In this document: one piece after another, positions 1 through 8,544 of the stretch
Layout of the letters: each line of letters opens with the position of its first letter
How positions within the stretch are numbered: position 1 is the stretch's first letter
Assembly: GCA_003225055.1 (NCBI GenBank)
Contig: QIAU01000178.1
Span: 1 to 64,000, forward strand
Length of the DNA stretch: 64,000 nt
Direction: 5' to 3'
Source: Acidobacteriota bacterium
Lineage (GTDB): Bacteria; Acidobacteriota; Terriglobia; Terriglobales; Acidobacteriaceae
The notes under the pieces: model-generated
Seen by the model: only the letters and a program-made list of their open reading frames with translations
Told to the model about the DNA's origin: nothing
Databases searched by the model: none
Made by a program: the position numbers and the translations under genes

Positions 1-1
1 A

Positions 2-1093
2 AATGTCCCCAAGCAGGTTTCAGCTTTTCCCGAGACCCAGGTCTCGGTGCAGCAGTTCAGTGTGGGCAGCCCGCGACCGTTCGCGGGCTACAGCAACAGC
101 GAGTTCGCCTACATCGGGTTCGGCGCGTCGCAGGACATTCCCTATCCGGGCAAACGGCAATTGCGCGCGCGCGTGGCCGAACACGAAGCGGACTCCATGG
201 AAGCGCAGAGCGATTCAGTCCGCCGGATGGTGGTAGGAAATCTCAAGATGGTCTATTTCAAGCTGGCTTACATTCAACAAACTCTCGGCGTTCTGCAGAA
301 AAGCAATGATCTGCTGAATCAGGTACAAGGCGCGGCCGAGGCACGCTACCGCGTGGGCCAAGGCAATCAGCAGGACGTGCTGAAAGCACAGCTGCAACAC
401 ACGAAGATTCTGCAAGAGATCGCCCATCACCACCAGGAAGAAGGACTGCTGGAAGCGCAGATCAAGCAGCTCTTGGGCCGTCCCCAGGATTCTCCTGACA
501 TCGTTGCCGACACTCTCTCGGCGAGATCTCTTGCGTTTAGCGCACCGGAACTCCTACAAAAGGCTAGTGAACAGAATCCAGACGTGCGCTCAAAGCAGGC
601 GTTGATCCGGCAGCAGGAAACCCAGGTGGAGCTGGCCCACAAGAATTTTCGCCCGGACTTCAATGTCCAGTACGCGTACCAGCACACCAACGGAGATACC
701 CGCGATTACTACATGGCGACATTTGGCTTCCGCCTTCCCAACCGCGGACGGCAGAAGGCCGAACTCACCGAGGCGGAGCAGAACCAGGAGCGCGCAAGAC
801 GAGAGGCGGACTCGGAATCGCAGCGTGTACTCTCTGAAGTGCAGCAGCAATATGTGCGCGCCAAGACTTCAGAAGACAGGCTCAAGATCTACAGCGATGG
901 CCTAGTACCGCAATCGGAAGCTACCTTTCGCGCCGCCCTGTCCGCCTATCAATCGAACCGGCAAGACTTCGAGAGTCTGCTTTCGTCTTTCCTCGATGTG
1001 TTGAACCTTGATCTGGAATATCGGAGCGAGATGGTGGAGCACGAATCGGTGCTGGCTGAACTGGAGCGCCTCACCGGAGTAGATATGCCATGA
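2..1093 (+). CDS. TolC-family outer membrane efflux protein, 5' end outside window
   Basis: Outer-membrane channel component of a tripartite efflux pump. The reading frame is open from the left edge; the GTG at position 47 is probably internal because coding-like sequence continues upstream in frame. Visible features are the motif QDIPYPGK near the start, long amphipathic heptad-rich helices (the TolC coiled-coil hairpins) and two related halves, all typical of the OEP family. It overlaps the next gene by 4 bases (ATGA), so it is translationally coupled to the adaptor and then the RND pump. By context it is the CusC-like partner of the CusBA genes that follow. The N-terminus, including any signal peptide and lipobox, is not in the window. 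Confidence 0.9.
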   Translation, partial: NVPKQVSAFPETQVSVQQFSVGSPRPFAGYSNSEFAYIGFGASQDIPYPGKRQLRARVAEHEADSMEAQSDSVRRMVVGNLKMVYFKLAYIQQTLGVLQKSNDLLNQVQGAAEARYRVGQGNQQDVLKAQLQHTKILQEIAHHHQEEGLLEAQIKQLLGRPQDSPDIVADTLSARSLAFSAPELLQKASEQNPDVRSKQALIRQQETQVELAHKNFRPDFNVQYAYQHTNGDTRDYYMATFGFRLPNRGRQKAELTEAEQNQERARREADSESQRVLSEVQQQYVRAKTSEDRLKIYSDGLVPQSEATFRAALSAYQSNRQDFESLLSSFLDVLNLDLEYRSEMVEHESVLAELERLTGVDMP

Positions 1094-1134
1094 ACGAGCG
1101 CGACTCTAGAACGAATGTAAACGAGGGATCACAC

Positions 1135-2760
1135 ATGCCGAGTGCAGAAAGCAACAATAATCGTCGCGCTTTTTGGATTGCGCTAGTAGCCACGGCAGTG
1201 CTCGCCGCTGTGGCTTCCGTTTTGTGGTGGCGTTTGAGCCATGGCGTGGCGGTGAAGCAGGCGAGCACCGCCTCAACAAGCGATTCTATGCAGGGGATGG
1301 CACAAACTCCATCCGCAAACGCCTCAGATTCCGAACCAGCAACGGCAGGCGAGACACAGAGTGGAAATATGCAAGAGATCCCCCTTGCGCCGATTCAGCT
1401 TACGCCGCAGCGCATGCAGAGCATCGGCATTGTTCTGGGGAAAGTTGAATCCAAGTCCGTCAATTCGGAGCTGCGATGCTACGGCAACGTACAAGTGGAT
1501 GAGCGCCGGCAAGCCTACGTGCAGACACGCTTCGCTGGCTGGATTCGTAAAGTCTACGCGGACGCTACCGGGAATTTTATTGGCAAAGGCCAGCCGCTAT
1601 TCACAATCTACAGTCCTGATCTTGTCGCGACGGAGCAGGAATATTTGCTGGCGAAGAAGAACTCGGAGTCTTTGCAACAAAGCACGGTGACCGGAGTGGC
1701 TTCGGGTGCGTCTTCACTTTTCAATGCCGCTAAAGAAAGGCTGCTGCAATGGGAGGTTTCTCCTGGGGAAATTGAGAAGCTGGACGAAGGCGGCAAGCCG
1801 ATTACTGATCTCACGATCTATTCTCCCGTCTCCGGATACATAACCGACAAGAAAGCCCTGCCCAACATGTATGTGCAGCCCGAAACCATGTTGTACACCG
1901 TAGCCGACCTTTCGGATGTTTGGGTACTCGCCCAGGTATTCCAAAGCGATGCGGGAAAGATCAAGCCCGGAGATGTCGCCGACGTCACGGTCGATGCGTA
2001 TCCGGGGCGAGTCTTTAGCCGGCGTGTGGAATACATCCTGCCGCAGCTCGACATCAACACGCGCACGCTGCCCGTGCGGCTAGTGTTTCCGAATCCCGGC
2101 TTGAAGTTGCGGCCAGGAATGTACACAAATGTTCGCGTCAAGCTGCCGATGGGACGCCAACTCGTCGTCCCGGCTTCGGCGGCATTTCATTCGGGAACCA
2201 GGAACCTGATCTTCGTTTATCAAGGCGAAGGCAATATCGAGCCGCGCGAAGTCGAGTTTGGTCCTCAGGTAGGCGACGAGATCGTGGTCAGCAAAGGCCT
2301 CAAGGCCGAAGAACAGATTGTTACGTCAGCAAATTTCCTGATTGACTCCGAAGCGCAATTGCAGGCGGCGGCTGGCGCATTCGTTCCTCCTCCCCCGGGT
2401 GCCGGGCAAGCTGCTTCCATGAATGCCCCGGCGCAACAGCAAGCCAATGTGGAACTGACTACTGATCCAAATCCTCCGCACAAAGGCAGCAACACCGTCC
2501 GCGTAAAGCTGACGGGACAGGGTGGACAGCCAATCACGGGCGCGAATGTGACTGTGACTTTCTATATGGCGGCGATGCCGGCGATGGGAATGGCGGCGAT
2601 GAAGACTGTCATCAATGCCAGCGATAAGGGCGGAGGAATGTACGAAGGCAAGGGTGACCTCGGCTCTGGCGGCACCTGGCAGGTGACGATAAGGGCACAA
2701 CAAAACGGGCAGACGATTGCCAACAAGCAGGTCACCGTCAATGCAACAGGAGGTATGTAA
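1135..2760 (+). CDS. cusB: RND efflux periplasmic adaptor (CusB-type) with C-terminal FixH/YtkA-like domain
   Basis: Membrane-fusion protein linking the inner-membrane pump to the outer-membrane channel. I chose ATG 1135 because GAGGGA lies about 8 bases upstream; ATG 1090, overlapping the previous gene, is in frame and possible. Order: short cytoplasmic N-terminus, one membrane anchor (residues ~10-30), a Met-containing linker, barrel-sandwich and beta-barrel adaptor domains (motif YSPVSGYI), then an extra immunoglobulin-like domain of about 110 residues. That last domain carries the Met-rich run MAAMPAMGMAAMK (about 2567-2605), suitable for binding Cu(I)/Ag(I). Known CusB proteins bind Cu/Ag through N-terminal Met residues; the C-terminal Met-rich module is an addition. 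It is followed by cusA after 2 bases. Confidence 0.92.
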   Translation: MPSAESNNNRRAFWIALVATAVLAAVASVLWWRLSHGVAVKQASTASTSDSMQGMAQTPSANASDSEPATAGETQSGNMQEIPLAPIQLTPQRMQSIGIVLGKVESKSVNSELRCYGNVQVDERRQAYVQTRFAGWIRKVYADATGNFIGKGQPLFTIYSPDLVATEQEYLLAKKNSESLQQSTVTGVASGASSLFNAAKERLLQWEVSPGEIEKLDEGGKPITDLTIYSPVSGYITDKKALPNMYVQPETMLYTVADLSDVWVLAQVFQSDAGKIKPGDVADVTVDAYPGRVFSRRVEYILPQLDINTRTLPVRLVFPNPGLKLRPGMYTNVRVKLPMGRQLVVPASAAFHSGTRNLIFVYQGEGNIEPREVEFGPQVGDEIVVSKGLKAEEQIVTSANFLIDSEAQLQAAAGAFVPPPPGAGQAASMNAPAQQQANVELTTDPNPPHKGSNTVRVKLTGQGGQPITGANVTVTFYMAAMPAMGMAAMKTVINASDKGGGMYEGKGDLGSGGTWQVTIRAQQNGQTIANKQVTVNATGGM

Positions 2761-2762
2761 CC

Positions 2763-5700
2763 GTGATCTCCCGAATCATAGAATGGTGTGCACACAATCG
2801 TTTCCTGATCTTTACTGGGGTGCTTCTGCTGACCCTGGCCGGAATCTGGTCCATGAGCCATATCCCGCTGGACGCACTGCCGGACATTTCCGACGTGCAG
2901 GTAATCATCCACACCAATTGGGAAGGCGAGCCACCCAACATCATCGAAGACCAGGTCACCTACCCGATCGTGACCGCGCTCTTGGCTGCGCCGCTGGTGA
3001 AAGCGGTACGCGCCCAGACCATGTTCAACGATTCCTATGTCTTCGTTGTGTTCGAAGACGGAACGGATATTTATTGGGCCCGTTCCCGGGTTGTGGAGTA
3101 TCTGCAGACGATTGCCGGCCGGCTTCCTGCCAATGTGCATCCTGCCATCGGCCCGGACGCGACCGGTGCGGGTTGGGTCTATGAGTATGTGCTCGTCGAT
3201 CGTAGCCACAAGCATAGTCTTGCCGATCTGCGAAGCATTCAGGATTGGCACTTGCGCTATCAACTCGCAACCGTGCCTGGCGTGGCCGAAGTGGCGAGTA
3301 TCGGCGGGTTCGTGCGCCAATACCAGGTCAACCTTGATCCCAACAAATTGTTGGCGTACGGCATTCCTCTGTCCACCGTGATTGACCGGGTGAAGTCCAG
3401 CACGAACGAAGTTGGTGGAAGAGTGCTCGAACTGAGTGGCACACGATACATGGTTCGTGGACTCGGTTATCTGAAATCACTGGATGACTTGGCGAATGTG
3501 CCCGTCATGGCGAAGAACGGAACACCTGTATTGATCAGGGATCTGGGCACGGTTTCCTTCGGCCCGGACATCCGTGAAGGCGTCGCCGAGTGGAACGGTG
3601 AAGGCGAGATCGTGGGCGGCATTGTGGTCATGCGCTATGGTCTGAATGCCCTTAACGTCATCGATGGGGTCAAGAAGAAGCTGGCCGAGATCAAAGGATC
3701 GCTGCCGCCTGGAGTCGAGGTGGTGTCCGGCTATGACCGCGGCGGTCTGATCAGCGAATCGATCAATACCTTGAAGCACAGCCTGATCGAGGAAGCCATC
3801 ATCGTTTCCCTGGTCATCATTGTGTTCTTGTTCCACTTCCGCTCTGCGCTCATCCCGATTCTCACCCTGCCCATCGCCCTCGCGATCTCTTTCGTTCCCA
3901 TGTACTACCTGAACGTCAGCTCCAACATCATGTCGCTCGGCGGCTTGGCACTGGCCATCGGTGTGTTGGTGGATGCCGCCATCGTCATGGTGGAAAACGG
4001 ATACCGGCATCTTTCCGAACGACCCGCATCGGGAGGAGAAGCAGTGGGGGAGACGAATTACTCGAATGGGCCAGTCCTGCACAAAGAGGCAGATGTGAGT
4101 GCAATTAAACCCACGAAGAAGGCGGCTGAACGGGAGCGGGTGCGCATTCTGATCGGCGCCGCTAAACAGGTCGGTCCCGCTCTGTTCTTTTCTCTCCTTA
4201 TTATTGTGGTTTCCTTCCTGCCGGTGTTCCTACTGGAAGCGCAGGAAGGGCGCATGTTCCGTCCTCTGGCATGGACAAAAACGCTAGCCGTGGGCTTTTC
4301 GTCGTTGCTGGCAATCACGCTAGTTCCAATCTTGATGGTCATTTTCATTCGCGGGAAGCTGCGTCCAGAGTCCCAAAACCCGATTTCAAGAATCACACAG
4401 GCGCTCTATTTGCCAGTTCTCCGCCTCTGCCTGAAATATCGCAAAACCACGTTGCTGCTGAATCTGGCATTCCTGTTGGTGACGTTCCCCTTGATGTTCA
4501 AGCTGGGCAGCCAGTTCATGCCGCCTTTGTTTGAAGGTTCTTCACTGTACATGCCCACCGCACTTCCGGGCATTTCCATCACCCAGGCATCTCAGCTCTT
4601 GCAGGAGCAGGATCGGGTACTTCGATCCTTTCCAGAGGTTGAGACCGTCTTCGGTGCGGTCGGCCGATCTGACAGTGCGACCGATAACGCTCCGCTCGAT
4701 ATGTATGACACGACCGTGATGCTCAAGCCGCGCGAGAGGTGGCGGCCGGGAATGACGTACGAAAAGCTCATTGGGGAAATGGACGCCAAGCTCCAGTTCC
4801 CAGGTCTCACTAATACCTGGACCATGCCGGTACAAAACCGGCTCGACATGGCGCTGACCGGAATCAAGACGCCCGTGGGGATGAAGCTGCAAGGTACGAA
4901 TCTGGAGCAAATCCAGCAGCTCGGGGCACAAGTGCAGCAGATTCTTTCCGGGCTGCCGCCGGTGCGCTCGGTCTTCGCCGAGCGGGTTTCGCAGGGCTTT
5001 TACGTCAATGCTGAGGTGAATCGTCCTGAGGCGGCGAGATATGGGCTGACTATCGCCGACGTGCAACTAGCTGTTGAATCCGGCATTGGGGGGATGAACG
5101 TTGCCGAGAACATTGAAGGACGCCGGCGGTATCCGATCAACGTTCGCTACCAGCGCGACTTCCGCGACAACATTCAGCAGCTGAGCAGAGTTCTGATCGC
5201 TGCACCTTCTGGTGCCCAGGTCCCAATTTCTGAGGTGGCCAAGGTTTCTTTCTCGCGGGGTCCGGCGATGATCCGCGACGAAGATGGCCAGCTGACCGGG
5301 TACATCTACATTGACCTGAACACGACCGATTACGGCGGTTTTGTAAACCAAGCGAGCCAAATGCTTCGGCAGAAGTTGCAATTGCCGGCGGGCTACACCT
5401 ATCAGTGGTCGGGCGAATACGAGTTCCAGCTACGAGCGAAAGAGCGCCTCAAGCTCATTTTGCCGGTGGTGTTCTTCGTGATCTTCATGCTTCTATACAT
5501 GGTCTTTCACTCCGTGACCGAAGCCATGGTTCTGATCTTTCCCACTTTCTATGCCATGACGGGTGGGCTGATTCTGCAGTGGCTGCTTGGATATAACTTC
5601 AGCGTCGCCGTGTGGGTCGGTTATATCGCGCTGTTTGGCATTGCCGTTGAAACAGGCGTGGTGATGGTGGTGTATCTACACGAATCGCTCGATAAGCGTA

Positions 5701-5993
5701 TTGCTTCAGATCGTCCGCTTACCGAAGCCGATATTCACGAAGCGGCCATTGAGGGAGCTGTACAACGGCTTCGGCCAAAGCTGATGACGGTCTGTGCGGT
5801 TCTCGCCAGCCTGATTCCAATCCTTTGGGCGAGTGGTATCGGTTCTGACGTGATGAAACCAATTGCCGCTCCCATGGTTGGCGGAATGATCACTTCCACG
5901 ATTCACGTACTGATTTTGGTTCCGGTCTTCTTCGTGTTGATGAAGGAACGCGCTCTGCGGCGCGGCACACTGCGGCGGGAACCGGCGGAGTAG
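2763..5993 (+). CDS. cusA: Copper/silver-type heavy-metal efflux RND pump CusA
   Basis: Proton-driven inner-membrane pump of the HME-RND family, 1076 residues, which is the full family length. The start is GTG 2763, with AGGAGGT just inside the end of cusB. The proton-relay Asp is at residue 404 in VLVDAAIVMVEN (E. coli CusA D405). The three Met residues that define the CusA substrate path are all present at the right spacing: Met597 (LYMPT), Met647 (APLDM) and Met696 (NRLDM), 50 and 49 residues apart as in E. coli M573/M623/M672. This favours monovalent Cu(I)/Ag(I) over Zn/Co/Cd. A hydrophilic insertion of about 35 residues (~424-458) sits in the cytoplasmic loop after TM4. It is the last gene of the operon. 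Confidence 0.95.
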   Translation: MISRIIEWCAHNRFLIFTGVLLLTLAGIWSMSHIPLDALPDISDVQVIIHTNWEGEPPNIIEDQVTYPIVTALLAAPLVKAVRAQTMFNDSYVFVVFEDGTDIYWARSRVVEYLQTIAGRLPANVHPAIGPDATGAGWVYEYVLVDRSHKHSLADLRSIQDWHLRYQLATVPGVAEVASIGGFVRQYQVNLDPNKLLAYGIPLSTVIDRVKSSTNEVGGRVLELSGTRYMVRGLGYLKSLDDLANVPVMAKNGTPVLIRDLGTVSFGPDIREGVAEWNGEGEIVGGIVVMRYGLNALNVIDGVKKKLAEIKGSLPPGVEVVSGYDRGGLISESINTLKHSLIEEAIIVSLVIIVFLFHFRSALIPILTLPIALAISFVPMYYLNVSSNIMSLGGLALAIGVLVDAAIVMVENGYRHLSERPASGGEAVGETNYSNGPVLHKEADVSAIKPTKKAAERERVRILIGAAKQVGPALFFSLLIIVVSFLPVFLLEAQEGRMFRPLAWTKTLAVGFSSLLAITLVPILMVIFIRGKLRPESQNPISRITQALYLPVLRLCLKYRKTTLLLNLAFLLVTFPLMFKLGSQFMPPLFEGSSLYMPTALPGISITQASQLLQEQDRVLRSFPEVETVFGAVGRSDSATDNAPLDMYDTTVMLKPRERWRPGMTYEKLIGEMDAKLQFPGLTNTWTMPVQNRLDMALTGIKTPVGMKLQGTNLEQIQQLGAQVQQILSGLPPVRSVFAERVSQGFYVNAEVNRPEAARYGLTIADVQLAVESGIGGMNVAENIEGRRRYPINVRYQRDFRDNIQQLSRVLIAAPSGAQVPISEVAKVSFSRGPAMIRDEDGQLTGYIYIDLNTTDYGGFVNQASQMLRQKLQLPAGYTYQWSGEYEFQLRAKERLKLILPVVFFVIFMLLYMVFHSVTEAMVLIFPTFYAMTGGLILQWLLGYNFSVAVWVGYIALFGIAVETGVVMVVYLHESLDKRIASDRPLTEADIHEAAIEGAVQRLRPKLMTVCAVLASLIPILWASGIGSDVMKPIAAPMVGGMITSTIHVLILVPVFFVLMKERALRRGTLRREPAE

Positions 5994-6109
5994 GGGAGGT
6001 AAAGGACAGGATATCGGAGGCTCAATACTGTTGGCGGATTTTGCCCTCATCGAACAATGGGTTGTGCGTTCCCGAAGTTGGCTCCGGGGCGCAGTGCTTG
6101 GAGGTAGAT

Positions 6110-6311
6110 ATGCGCCGCAAGCGTAAATCGGAAAGCTCCGGGCTACTAATACAGTGGGCCGATCATAGTATTCGGCGTTGCCGCTATCGCCCTCATTTCA
6201 GCCATTGCGTATGTGGGGTTTCACACAATGCCGCCGAAAGCAGGCACGAATATCGCCGAAGTGCCTGTAGTACTAATCCGGGAAATGTTTGCGGCCTGCG
6301 AAGATTTTTGA
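6110..6311 (+). pseudogene. Remnant of a small single-pass membrane protein
   Basis: ATG 6110 is preceded by a strong ribosome-binding site (GGAGGTAG) and encodes a basic start (MRRKRKSE). About 15 codons later the sensible frame moves by one and continues as a hydrophobic helix (GPIIVFGVAAIALISAIAYV) and a short polar tail ending at TGA 6309-6311. The total length is not a multiple of three, which fits one frameshift near 6155-6160. The layout (positive N-terminus, one transmembrane helix, periplasmic tail) suggests a membrane-anchored small protein, but I do not recognise the family. It lies between the Cus operon and a PstS-like gene. Confidence 0.35.
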
Positions 6312-6633
6312 GGTGCATGGCTCTAAGCAGCAACGGCTGTGAGTTGAGCTGTGGCAGGGGTGAGTTGGGCAAGCGTGGATCGTCTTGCGGGCGATGGCTT
6401 CTTTATCCATGTGGCTGGAGTTCAGATACTGCACGGGGCGCGTCCGGAAGCTTTCGCTTCAGCCACAGAAATTCGGCCCGCTTGCGTAAACGGGATCTTT
6501 CGGCACCGATTTCCTCATCCAGGTAGGATCGAGGCAAGATGGCAGCGGCTTGGACTACAATACTGCCGAGCTAGCAGTTGTCTGCCAGCCCCTCCCCCTT
6601 TGATTTTTCACCTACCTTATTTGGAGACGGCCA
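6312..6633. other. Intergenic stretch, no supported gene
   Basis: About 320 bases without a convincing gene. On the minus strand a frame of some 55 codons is open (6570 down to the stop at 6403-6405) with a charged, coding-like segment around SRLRKRAEFLWLKRKL, but there is no plausible start signal and I cannot assign it. It may be a fragment of a lost gene. Confidence 0.3.
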
Positions 6634-7179
6634 ATGAAGGCGGCGACGAGTGTTCTGCTCCTCGTGATGGCAGTCGGGATGCCGATGGATGTTGCGTCAA
6701 GCCAGACTGATTCTCTACAGCAGCCTCACGCTTCGACCGCTCACAGAGCCTCTTCCTGGGAGGGATTGGCCATTGTCGTCAACCACAAGAACCCGACCGA
6801 CAATGTCGCATTCTGGCAGTTGCACCAAATCTTCTCGGAGGAGAAGAAGTGGTGGTCGAGCAGGCGGCGCGTCACGCTAGTCGCCATGCCACGCGGAACT
6901 CCGGAAAGGCAAACTGTGCTTCGGGTGATCTACCGGATGAATGACGGTGACCTAGACAAGTACTTTTTTTGGAGTGTGTATCGGGGCGAGTTCCCCTCGT
7001 ATCCGACGACTCTAGCAACCCCAGTAGAAGTGAGGAAATTCGTGTCCAAAATGCCCGGAGCGATTGGTTATCTACGGGCCTCGGACGTGGACAACTCGGT
7101 GAAGGTAGTGCGCGTGAATGGGCTCCTTCCGGGAGACGATGGTTATCCGTTGCGTTTGCGAGCTCGCCCGGCAAAGTAG
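6634..7179 (+). CDS. Secreted PstS-like phosphate-binding-domain protein
   Basis: Protein of 181 residues with a signal peptide (residues ~1-22) and one periplasmic-binding-protein-like domain of the PstS/PBP_like_2 type. The pattern LAIVVNHKNPTDN, then W.LH.IF, then GAIGYLRASDVD is the one seen in short PstS-like proteins of Proteobacteria and Acidobacteria. It is about half the length of a full PstS and no Pst permease genes are nearby, so a role in phosphate transport is uncertain; short homologues also occur as free-standing envelope proteins beside regulators and metal genes. ATG 6634 follows GGAGA. The gene stands alone between the Cus operon and a CDF transporter. Confidence 0.7.
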   Translation: MKAATSVLLLVMAVGMPMDVASSQTDSLQQPHASTAHRASSWEGLAIVVNHKNPTDNVAFWQLHQIFSEEKKWWSSRRRVTLVAMPRGTPERQTVLRVIYRMNDGDLDKYFFWSVYRGEFPSYPTTLATPVEVRKFVSKMPGAIGYLRASDVDNSVKVVRVNGLLPGDDGYPLRLRARPAK

Positions 7180-7289
7180 CTTCGGATAGCTGCGGTGCGC
7201 AAAAAGTCTCTCGGTTGTGAATGTCACATTGGCACGGCGAAGGGTGAGACGATCAATGTGAGTTCCATCTCGGGTGCAAAGAAATAACC

Positions 7290-7913
7290 GTGTCCACTTC
7301 GGCGTTAAGCATTGAAGAACGAGCGGCGCTGGTTCATAGGGGCAAGCGCCTTCAATACTTCACGATTGTTTGGAACAGTCTGGAAGCGCTCGTTGCGGTA
7401 GTTTCGGGACTGATGGCCGGAAGTATTTCGTTGGTCGGCTTCGGGTTTGACAGCCTCATCGAAGTCACGTCGGGTGCGGTCGTCCTTTGGCGCATGCATC
7501 TTGACCACCCCGAGCGGCGAGAACGAGCAGAACGAGTATCGCTTCGGATCGTCGGCGGCTGTTTCGTCTCGCTTGCAGTCTACATCGCGGTGGATGCTAT
7601 AAAGTCGCTGTATGAACACGAACAACCCACTCGTTCAATTCCAGGAATCGTACTGGCCATCGTCTCGCTGATTGTGATGCCACTTCTTTCACGATCCAAA
7701 CGGCGAGTTGGGAAAGAACTCAACAGCGGTGCCATGCAGGCTGATGCCACGCAAACAGAATTTTGTACATATTTATCTGCAATTCTGCTGTTTGGTCTCG
7801 CGACGAATTCGTTGCTGGGCTGGTGGTGGGCGGACTCGGCAGCAGCGTTGATCATGGTTCCGTTCATCGCGAGAGAAGGTATGGACGGTCTTCGCGCCAA
7901 AGCGTGTTGCTAA
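7290..7913 (+). CDS. Cation diffusion facilitator-like transporter, transmembrane domain only
   Basis: Protein of 207 residues with about six predicted membrane helices, resembling the transmembrane domain of the CDF (cation efflux) family that exports Zn(II), Co(II) or similar ions in exchange for protons. Acidic transport-site positions appear in helix 2 (FDSLIE) and helix 5 (WADSAAAL). The cytoplasmic C-terminal ferredoxin-like domain of standard CDF proteins is missing; short 'cation transporter' relatives lack it too, so this is probably the native form and not a truncation. The start is GTG 7290 without a strong Shine-Dalgarno. The position next to the Cus operon fits a metal-resistance role, but the substrate is not determined. 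Confidence 0.8.
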   Translation: MSTSALSIEERAALVHRGKRLQYFTIVWNSLEALVAVVSGLMAGSISLVGFGFDSLIEVTSGAVVLWRMHLDHPERRERAERVSLRIVGGCFVSLAVYIAVDAIKSLYEHEQPTRSIPGIVLAIVSLIVMPLLSRSKRRVGKELNSGAMQADATQTEFCTYLSAILLFGLATNSLLGWWWADSAAALIMVPFIAREGMDGLRAKACC

Positions 7914-8544
7914 GTCATTGGATCAGCGACTACTTCTCGCGCCTAGTCCGGGATCATGACGAAGGAAGACTCTGATGTTTACCTCTTGTCTCGTTCCAAC
8001 CCGCGAGCTGTAAGGCTACGATTATTGCTGATGTGCCCCAGACCACAACCTCGAATCTCGGTCGCCGTTTTTCGATATGCTGGTTATCTTGGATCACCTT
8101 TACGTGATTCCCGCCGTCAACCAGAAGGCAATCGATACGGAACAGGCTCGGAGACAAAAGGGACTGCCGTGAGTTACCGCAGCACCCGTCTTCAATATCA
8201 GCAGCGACGCTGTTCGGCTCTGACGAGGAACCACGGGTGCTGGGGAATCGAATCAGAGCTGGCACGCGTACGGCAAACGCCATCCCTACGCGTGCCAGCA
8301 TCGAGCTGCGTTGCTGCGGACCAAGCCCAGAGGCATCCGGAGGATTGGCAGCTCGACATTGGGCAGCGCTCTGGGTTGCTGCGGTTGACTGCGTGCACTA
8401 GCTTTGCGGTCTATGTCGGCTACTGTTCGTGGCACTCCGCGTACTTATCCCTGGTCAGCGCCTAATCTGAATGGATTTTTGTGCGCTTGCTCAGTTAAAG
8501 AACAACCTTTCCGGCTTATAACATTCGCCCCTGGAGGGGTGCAT
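7914..8544. other. Intergenic stretch, no recognisable gene
   Basis: About 630 bases in which open frames exist on both strands but none has a good start, family resemblance or coherent composition. The short segment around 8070-8170 (plus strand) reads like coding sequence in one frame and stops after about 40 codons. It may be gene debris, in line with the frameshifted regulator just downstream. Confidence 0.4.

Noticed and set aside
7956-8465. 169-codon open frame in the gap before the regulator pseudogene
   Set aside because: Arg/Ser-rich, with no ribosome-binding site, domain or homology pattern.
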